From Bacteroidales bacterium (GTDB taxonomy: Bacteria > Bacteroidota > Bacteroidia > Bacteroidales > Muribaculaceae), in assembly GCA_004553095.1 (NCBI GenBank), contig SFMJ01000049.1:1-10269 (forward strand): a stretch of DNA of 10,269 nt, read 5' to 3'. The first letter of the stretch is position 1. The number at the start of each line of letters is the position of its first letter. Below are positions 5,373-10,269 of this stretch, in pieces. The position numbers were made by a program, and so were the translations under genes. The notes beneath the pieces are model-generated. The model made no database searches and was not told the DNA's origin. It saw only the letters and a list, made by a program, of their open reading frames with translations.

Positions 5373-7478
5373 TCATTCGAATCCGCGGAGACGAAGCAGT
5401 GCGTTGGTGTCGGGTGCGTGGCCACGGAATTTCTTAAAGAGTACCATTGCATCCTCGGTGTCACCTGACTCCAAGATATATTTCTTGAAGTTGGCTGCTG
5501 TCTTCTTGTCGAAATATTTTTTCTGCTCGAAGAGCTCCCAAGCATCGGCTTCGAGCACTTGAGCCCAGAGATATGTGTAGTAGCCTGAAGCATAGCCGTC
5601 GTCGCCGAAGATATGCTTGAAGTAGGTCGAACGATAGCGGAATGTAATCTCTTCGGGCATGCCGAGATCTTTTGCCACCTTGGCTTCGAATGCCTTGACA
5701 TCATTGACCTCTGCCTGCTCGCCGTATGCCATGTCAAGAAGTGCGGCGCCGGCAAGCTCGGTAGTGGCGAAGCCTTGGTTGAATTTGCCTGCTTCGTTGA
5801 TCTTCTTCACCAGCTCGTCGGGGATCACTTCGCCCGTTTTATAGTGGCGAGCGTAAGTCTTAAGCACTTCGGGGAGCAATGCCCAGTGTTCATTCATCTG
5901 AGAACTCATCTCGACATAGTCGCGATCGACATTGGTGCCGGCAAGTGACTTGTAGGGGGCTGTCGAGAGCATACCCTGGAGGGCATGACCGAACTCATGG
6001 AATAGAGTCTCAACCTCATCGATAGTCAGTAGTGAAGGGGTGTCGCCGGCAGGGCGTGTGAAGTTGCATACGTTATACACGATGGGGCGACGATATTTGC
6101 CGTCGGAATAGAGTCCGGCACTCTGCATCTGCTCCATCCATGCTCCCTGACGCTTGGTGTCGCGAGGATATGGATCGCACATATACACTGCTACATGCTC
6201 CCCTGTCTTGGCATCCACCACGTCATAGACAGTCATGTCGTCGATATATTTCGGTGCATCGGGCATCTTGACAAATTTTACACCATAGAGACGCTCTGTG
6301 ACATCAAACATTCCCTTCATCACGTTGTCTAACACGAAGTAGGGACGGATCTCACTCTCTTCGAGGTCGAATTTCTCTTTCTTCACCTTCTCGGCATAGT
6401 AGTAATAGTCGTAGGGTGCGATCTTGAAGCCGCCGCCATGTGCATCGACGTATGCCTGCATATCAGCCACCTCTTCGGCGCTACGCTTCACAGCCGGTGT
6501 GAACACTTGCTTCAGCAGGGTAGTGGCTGCGTCGGGAGTCTTTGCCATCACGCGTGAGGTCATCATCTCGGCGAAGGTGTTGAAGCCCATGATATGTGCC
6601 TTCTTGTCGCGAAGCTTGATGATCTGTGGGATGATATCGAGGTTGGAGTTCTCGCCCCATGATGCCAAGTTGGTGTATCCCTCGTAGATGGTCTTGCGAA
6701 GTCCGCGTGAGTCTGCATATTGCAACACCGGCAGACGGCTCGGTGCATGAAGAGTGAACACCCACGCATCTTTCAGCCCGCGTGCCGCAGCCTCGTCGGC
6801 TGCCTGGGCGATCGATGACTCCGGAAGCCCTGCAAGCTCTGCCTTGTTATATACGATCACGGCAAACTGATTGGTGGCATTCAGAAGGTTGCGGTTGAAT
6901 TGGATGAAGAGCTTCGAGAGCTGCTTGTTCACCTCTACGAGTTCCGCTTTCTTCTCTGCCGAGAGGGCGGCACCATTCTCCGCAAACATCTTGTAATATT
7001 TCTCTACCAGACGCTTCTGCACCGGAGTGAGTTTCGCTTTGTCGCGATTCTCATATACGGTCTTGATGCGCTCGAAGAGTTGGTCGTTGAGCATCACTTT
7101 ATTGTCTGCATCATCGAGCATCGGGATTGCCTCGTCGGCCATGGCTGCAAATTCGGGTGTCGACATGCACTCCATGTAGTGATAGAACACACCTCTTACT
7201 CTTTCGAGTGTCGGAGCCAAGTCCTCCAAGGGGAGGATGGTGTTGTCGAAGTCGGGCATCGAGCGCTTGCGCAGGATGTTGTCGATAGCTTGATCTTGCT
7301 CTGCTATACCGGCCTTGATGGCGGGTATGAAATCTTCAGTCTTGATCTGATCGAATGGAGCGATCTCATATTTCGTCTCATAAGGCTGGAGAAAGGGATT
7401 CTGCCGTTCTGCCATAATGGGGGTGGTTTGGGCTGCCATCATCAGTGTGGCAGCTGCAATTAGGGTTGTTTTTTTCAT
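5373..7478 (-). CDS. dcp: M3 family zinc metallopeptidase, peptidyl-dipeptidase Dcp type
   Basis: This is a 701-aa exported peptidase expected to release dipeptides from the C-terminus of short peptides. The start at 7478 is chosen over a TTG at 7499 because it gives a clean signal peptide (MKKTTLIAAATLMMAAQTTP then IMA, likely cut after Ala23). The mature N-terminus (NPFLQPYETKYEIAPFDQIK) is typical of Dcp/oligopeptidase A proteins. The zinc site is HEFGH (about 494-498), with the third ligand Glu523 in DYVEMSSQ, exactly 29 residues after the first His as in thimet oligopeptidase. Length is close to that of E. coli Dcp, plus a signal peptide. The likely site is the periplasm. It has its own promoter at 7530-7560 and a terminator at 5319-5347. 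Exact specificity within M3 is inferred. Confidence 0.95.
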   Translation of the reverse strand: MKKTTLIAAATLMMAAQTTPIMAERQNPFLQPYETKYEIAPFDQIKTEDFIPAIKAGIAEQDQAIDNILRKRSMPDFDNTILPLEDLAPTLERVRGVFYHYMECMSTPEFAAMADEAIPMLDDADNKVMLNDQLFERIKTVYENRDKAKLTPVQKRLVEKYYKMFAENGAALSAEKKAELVEVNKQLSKLFIQFNRNLLNATNQFAVIVYNKAELAGLPESSIAQAADEAAARGLKDAWVFTLHAPSRLPVLQYADSRGLRKTIYEGYTNLASWGENSNLDIIPQIIKLRDKKAHIMGFNTFAEMMTSRVMAKTPDAATTLLKQVFTPAVKRSAEEVADMQAYVDAHGGGFKIAPYDYYYYAEKVKKEKFDLEESEIRPYFVLDNVMKGMFDVTERLYGVKFVKMPDAPKYIDDMTVYDVVDAKTGEHVAVYMCDPYPRDTKRQGAWMEQMQSAGLYSDGKYRRPIVYNVCNFTRPAGDTPSLLTIDEVETLFHEFGHALQGMLSTAPYKSLAGTNVDRDYVEMSSQMNEHWALLPEVLKTYARHYKTGEVIPDELVKKINEAGKFNQGFATTELAGAALLDMAYGEQAEVNDVKAFEAKVAKDLGMPEEITFRYRSTYFKHIFGDDGYASGYYTYLWAQVLEADAWELFEQKKYFDKKTAANFKKYILESGDTEDAMVLFKKFRGHAPDTNALLRLRGFE

Positions 7479-7529
7479 GATTCTGATCGATTTAGCCAAT
7501 CTTTAAAAGGATATTTTTTTTGAATGTTC

Positions 7530-7560
7530 CAAAGTTACAATTTTTTTTTTACTTTTCAAA
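7530..7560 (-). promoter_or_regulatory. Promoter of dcp, overlapping the upstream gene's stop codon
   Basis: On the minus strand TTTG (7557-7560), a 19-bp spacer and TAACTTTG (7530-7537) match the consensus exactly. The -33 box overlaps the TGA of the gene at 7556. The spacer contains a run of ten A. The predicted start is near 7525, giving a leader of about 47 nt. No terminator separates this gene from the upstream one, so some read-through is likely. Confidence 0.75.
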
Positions 7561-8656
7561 ATTCGAATTGCGCCATAAGAGGGTAGTGGTCGCTGCTCTT
7601 GATGTCGCCGCGCTTGAGCGAGAGAGCACGCAGATCGCCCCTATATAGCACATGGTCGAGCCCCACCGGGAAGGCATGCCGATTGAAGGTAACCATCGGC
7701 AGAAGGGTCGTCTCGGTGCGTGCATCTTTCAGATCGGTGGAACGTAGTTTACGATAGGCATACGATTCCGCTACGTCATTCAGATCGCCGCAGATGATCA
7801 CAGGCCCGTCGACATGCTCCAGAACTTCGCGAATGGCTCGCACATCATCGTTGCGCTTCTTATATGCCACCGACATCTTCTTCCGGATGTTCCCCTTGAT
7901 CGTGCCCACACTCCGCTTCACATCCCCGATGTTGTGGATGCCGGTCACCACCTGCTTCTCTTCGTCGTTGAGACGGATAGAACAGAGGTGCATGTTGATG
8001 ATGGTCAGCGGTTTGCCGTCGATGTCAACGCGATAGATCGAGAATCTCTGAGGTGTCGGCAGGTCGCTCAAATAGCGGTTGGCTTTGATATATTCCACCG
8101 GGTATTTCGAGAGTATCTTCGTGTCGACACTATTGCTCCCCACTCGATAGGGGTATACCTTCATGAGTGAATCCATCTGCCCGGGTGCCCTCCCCGGCAT
8201 GTCGATATCCCATGACACTAATTCCTGAAGACATACGATGTCGGCACCGCTATTCATGATATAGTCGAGGGTGCGATTGCGCCCCTCATATTTGTCTTCC
8301 AAGTCCCAGCCATGCAGACAGTTGTAGGTCATCAGTGTGATGGTCGACCGGCCCGGTAGCGCATGCTTGGAAGTCGAGAAGGGATAGAGGGTGGAGATCG
8401 ATCCCCAGCCGGCTACGATGGCCACTATGCAGAGACCTCCCATGATGAGACGCCGTGTCAAGAACCATATCACTCCCACTACAAATGTCGCCAATGCCAA
8501 CCATGGCATAGCGATGGTCAGCATCCCTGGAAGGGTCAAATAGTCGGTGCTGATCCTCCCGCCGTAGGCTGAGAGTAGGGTCACCATGCAGAGTATCGTT
8601 GTCACCACCTTTGCCGCTATGCGGAGCATCGGCTTAATCATCATCCAAGTTATCAT
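7556..8656 (-). CDS. Endonuclease/exonuclease/phosphatase family membrane protein
   Basis: This 366-aa protein has about three N-terminal membrane segments (roughly residues 15-33, 45-66 and 70-92) followed by an EEP-fold catalytic domain. The metal and catalytic residues are all visible: TYN (Asn112), LQE (Glu145), NMHL (His223), CGDLND (Asp291, Asn293), LDHVLY (Asp334, His335) and SSDHYPL (Asp356, His357). The domain therefore probably is an active Mg-dependent phosphodiesterase or phosphatase, likely on the periplasmic side. The substrate could be nucleic acid, a phospholipid head group or a sugar phosphate. The first ATG (8656) is used; Met5 or Met6 are possible alternatives. It follows the two rhomboids by 59 bp and is probably their operon partner. 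Confidence 0.93.
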   Translation of the reverse strand: MITWMMIKPMLRIAAKVVTTILCMVTLLSAYGGRISTDYLTLPGMLTIAMPWLALATFVVGVIWFLTRRLIMGGLCIVAIVAGWGSISTLYPFSTSKHALPGRSTITLMTYNCLHGWDLEDKYEGRNRTLDYIMNSGADIVCLQELVSWDIDMPGRAPGQMDSLMKVYPYRVGSNSVDTKILSKYPVEYIKANRYLSDLPTPQRFSIYRVDIDGKPLTIINMHLCSIRLNDEEKQVVTGIHNIGDVKRSVGTIKGNIRKKMSVAYKKRNDDVRAIREVLEHVDGPVIICGDLNDVAESYAYRKLRSTDLKDARTETTLLPMVTFNRHAFPVGLDHVLYRGDLRALSLKRGDIKSSDHYPLMAQFEF

Positions 8657-8673
8657 AGTCTGAAATCTAACCC

Positions 8674-8704
8674 ATTCCTAATTCCTATCTCCTAATTCCT
8701 AATT
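8674..8704. repeat. 7-bp tandem repeat (TAGGAAT on the minus strand), about four copies
   Basis: Four consecutive 7-bp units (plus strand ATTCCTA, ATTCCTA, TCTCCTA, ATTCCTA) plus ATT fill most of the gap between the second rhomboid gene and the EEP gene. The third unit has two changes. On the transcribed strand each unit carries an AGGA-like motif, in the leader of the EEP gene about 18 nt or more before its ATG. The copy number could vary by slippage. Confidence 0.8.
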
Positions 8705-8718
8705 TAAGAGCGCTCTTA
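8705..8718. repeat. Perfect 14-bp palindrome over the rhomboid stop codon
   Basis: TAAGAGCGCTCTTA reads the same on both strands and includes the TAA stop of the second rhomboid gene (8716-8718). It directly abuts the 7-bp tandem repeat. As RNA it could form only a 5-bp stem with a 4-nt loop and has no U tract, so it is not a good terminator. Function unknown. Confidence 0.6.
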
Positions 8719-9594
8719 CTTAATCTGTTGTGACAGTCTGTCGAGTTCCTCTTTCTCAGCTTTGGTCAGCGAGTCAAAGCCCGATACGCGAATCTTGTCG
8801 AGGAGCTGGTCGAGACGATTCTCGTCGAGCTCTCCCTCTGCCGGGGGTGTCTTTGCACTCTGATGCATGCTCTGCATCATATCGGTGACATTGCTCTTCT
8901 TCACCGCACTCTTGAAGCGCGAACCACTCCTCTTTATTTCTTTGCTGCGTGATGATCGGCTGAAGAGTCGGATATTCCATTGGTGCTTGCTCAGCACATA
9001 GAGCGCTCCGCAGGCGAGTCCCCCGATGTGGGTCATCTGCACGGCTATGTTGCCTCCACCTCCCAAGAGTGTCAGGATGATACATGCCAATGCCACCCAT
9101 TTCAACTTCACTTCTCCGATAAGCCATAACCCGATGCTGCGCGATGGCATCCTGATCGCTGCCGCTATCATCATACTCAACACCGCCGCGGAGTTCCCCG
9201 CCAAGTAGCCTGTCGTACCTGACAAGGGGGAGGCTATCAGATAGAGCAACCCGCCGGTCAATCCCCCTCCTATATATATCATCGCTATGTCGCTGTCGCG
9301 CTCTACATCATAGAGCATCACGCCAAACCAATACAACCACAATATATTAAAGAGGAGATGGAGCATCGAGGTGTGCACCAGCATATAGCTCAACAAGGTC
9401 CAAGGGCGATAGAGCAACACCGAGGCATCTGCCGACAGCACCATCCAAGTCTCCAAGCCCGTGGCTCCCGCCCCATAGCGGCTGAAGATGCTGAGCAGGC
9501 AGAAGAGCAACCCGAAGGATACGGTGAGCGTCAGCACCCATGCCATAACCCGGCTGCCGCAACATATCTCTCTTACTTTCTCTATTATACTCAT
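8716..9594 (-). CDS. Rhomboid family intramembrane serine protease (second of pair)
   Basis: This 292-aa inner-membrane protein is predicted to cleave membrane-spanning substrates within the bilayer. It has about six membrane segments in the first 205 residues. HLLFN (His79, Asn83) is the oxyanion-region motif in the second core helix, LAGNSAAVL carries the catalytic Ser135, and QMTHIGG carries the catalytic His189. The serine motif is GNSA rather than the commoner GASG, a relaxed GxSx form that keeps both catalytic residues. A basic linker (206-235) leads to a C-terminal segment (about 256-290, LDKI then SGFDSLTKAEKEELDRLSQQ) like the small domain (DUF6576 type) seen on Bacteroidetes rhomboids. 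It starts 6 bp after the stop of the first rhomboid, so the two are surely cotranscribed. Confidence 0.95.
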   Translation of the reverse strand: MSIIEKVREICCGSRVMAWVLTLTVSFGLLFCLLSIFSRYGAGATGLETWMVLSADASVLLYRPWTLLSYMLVHTSMLHLLFNILWLYWFGVMLYDVERDSDIAMIYIGGGLTGGLLYLIASPLSGTTGYLAGNSAAVLSMMIAAAIRMPSRSIGLWLIGEVKLKWVALACIILTLLGGGGNIAVQMTHIGGLACGALYVLSKHQWNIRLFSRSSRSKEIKRSGSRFKSAVKKSNVTDMMQSMHQSAKTPPAEGELDENRLDQLLDKIRVSGFDSLTKAEKEELDRLSQQIK

Positions 9595-9600
9595 CGCGCT

Positions 9601-10269
9601 TTAGAAATCCTGTCCATAGTATCCTTTGCTGTGCAGTGTCCCCTTGTGTCGCCAATATAGCAGAATCGCCAGACCGAACAGCATACCTCCCAAGTGGGCG
9701 AAGTGGGCTATCGATGAACCGTTGGCACTAACCCCTAAGAACAGCTCGATCACTGCATATCCGATCACCATATACTTAGCCTTGATAGGCACCGGAATGA
9801 AGAACAGATAGAGGGGCATATTGGGGAATACCATCGCAAAACCGAGCAATAAACCGAAGATCGCACCCGAAGCGCCGATCGTAACCATCTGCTCTTTCAT
9901 GGCGTTCATCGCCGCTACGAAGGAGGTGTCGCCATGCGCCGCAGCCTCTTCCACTATCGCTGCCATGTCGCTATAGCTTAGCCGGTTGATTTCAGCTATC
10001 GCTGAGATGTATTCTTGCTTGTAGGTCAATAGCCATACTCCCTCCTGCACCAAGCCGGCGCCGATGCCACACACCAAGTAGAAGATCAGAAAGCGCTTCC
10101 ATCCCCACACCATCTCCAAGATTCTGCCAAACATATAAAGGGTAAACATATTGAACAGAACATGGAAGATCATCCCATTGTCGTGCAAGAACATGTAGGT
10201 AAACACCTGGAAGGGATTGAAGAGACTCGTCCCAAACAGGTGGAGACCTAATTTATTGATCAACGTCTC
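9601..10269 (-). CDS. Rhomboid family intramembrane serine protease (first of pair, 5' end cut)
   Basis: The reading frame is open to the right edge of the window (about 222 codons visible), so the N-terminus is missing; a TTG at 10263 is not credible as the start, because conserved rhomboid sequence continues upstream of it. Counting from that TTG, HVLFN lies at 34-38, the catalytic Ser132 is in TIGASGAIFG and the catalytic His190 is in SIAHFAHLGG. A hydrophilic insert of about 45 residues (81-126) lies between the third and fourth visible membrane segments. The sequence ends shortly after the last helix, without the C-terminal domain of its partner. The canonical motifs suggest an active protease. 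The tandem pair followed by an EEP gene is, as I recall, a common Bacteroidales arrangement. The promoter lies outside the window. Confidence 0.95.
   Translation of the reverse strand, partial: ETLINKLGLHLFGTSLFNPFQVFTYMFLHDNGMIFHVLFNMFTLYMFGRILEMVWGWKRFLIFYLVCGIGAGLVQEGVWLLTYKQEYISAIAEINRLSYSDMAAIVEEAAAHGDTSFVAAMNAMKEQMVTIGASGAIFGLLLGFAMVFPNMPLYLFFIPVPIKAKYMVIGYAVIELFLGVSANGSSIAHFAHLGGMLFGLAILLYWRHKGTLHSKGYYGQDF

Noticed and set aside
8705..8718. Terminator between the rhomboid and EEP genes
   Set aside because: The palindrome can form only a short 5-bp hairpin and has no U tract, so it is listed as a palindrome only.

Overview
The window looks like a chromosomal segment from a member of Bacteroidales. 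Three things support this: a lipoprotein and outer-membrane barrel pair of Bacteroidetes type, several promoters that fit the Bacteroidetes pattern (TTTG, 19-21 bp, TAnnTTTG), and start sites without a Shine-Dalgarno sequence but with A-rich leaders. Coding GC looks close to 50%, with AT-rich intergenic DNA. A gut family such as Muribaculaceae or Barnesiellaceae is a guess. I see no mobile element, CRISPR array or phage gene.

Left part (1-3700, all on the minus strand). A tRNA-Phe(GAA) gene has its own promoter and terminator. The first ~130 bases hold nothing I can support. Next comes a two-gene operon read right to left: a 587-aa surface-type lipoprotein (1935-3698), then a 476-aa DUF5723-type barrel protein (472-1902). 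It ends at a strong terminator at 399-432.

Middle (3699-4288). This 590-bp AT-rich gap is the most interesting part. It holds two minus-strand promoters. Each has an almost identical 14-bp palindrome (ATGTTRTAYAACAT in minus-strand orientation) exactly 10 nt upstream of its -33 box. The promoter nearer position 3800 serves the lipoprotein operon. The other, at 4144-4174, drives a predicted ~230-nt RNA that ends at a clear intrinsic terminator (3917-3946). The RNA has a 5' hairpin, a middle hairpin and the terminator hairpin, and no convincing ORF. It is a candidate small RNA co-regulated with the lipoprotein/barrel operon. A plus-strand promoter abuts the lipid kinase ATG so closely that its mRNA may be leaderless.

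Right part (4289-10269). A plus-strand diacylglycerol-kinase-type lipid kinase converges on a minus-strand M3 metallopeptidase (Dcp type), with a terminator between them. Upstream of the peptidase, also on the minus strand, lie an endonuclease/exonuclease/phosphatase-fold membrane protein and two tandem rhomboid proteases. The first rhomboid is cut by the window edge. The rhomboids and the phosphatase-fold gene probably form one operon. The peptidase has its own promoter, whose -33 box overlaps the stop codon of the preceding gene.

Shared themes are the cell envelope (lipoprotein, barrel, lipid kinase, rhomboids) and turnover of exported peptides (Dcp). No single pathway ties all the genes together.
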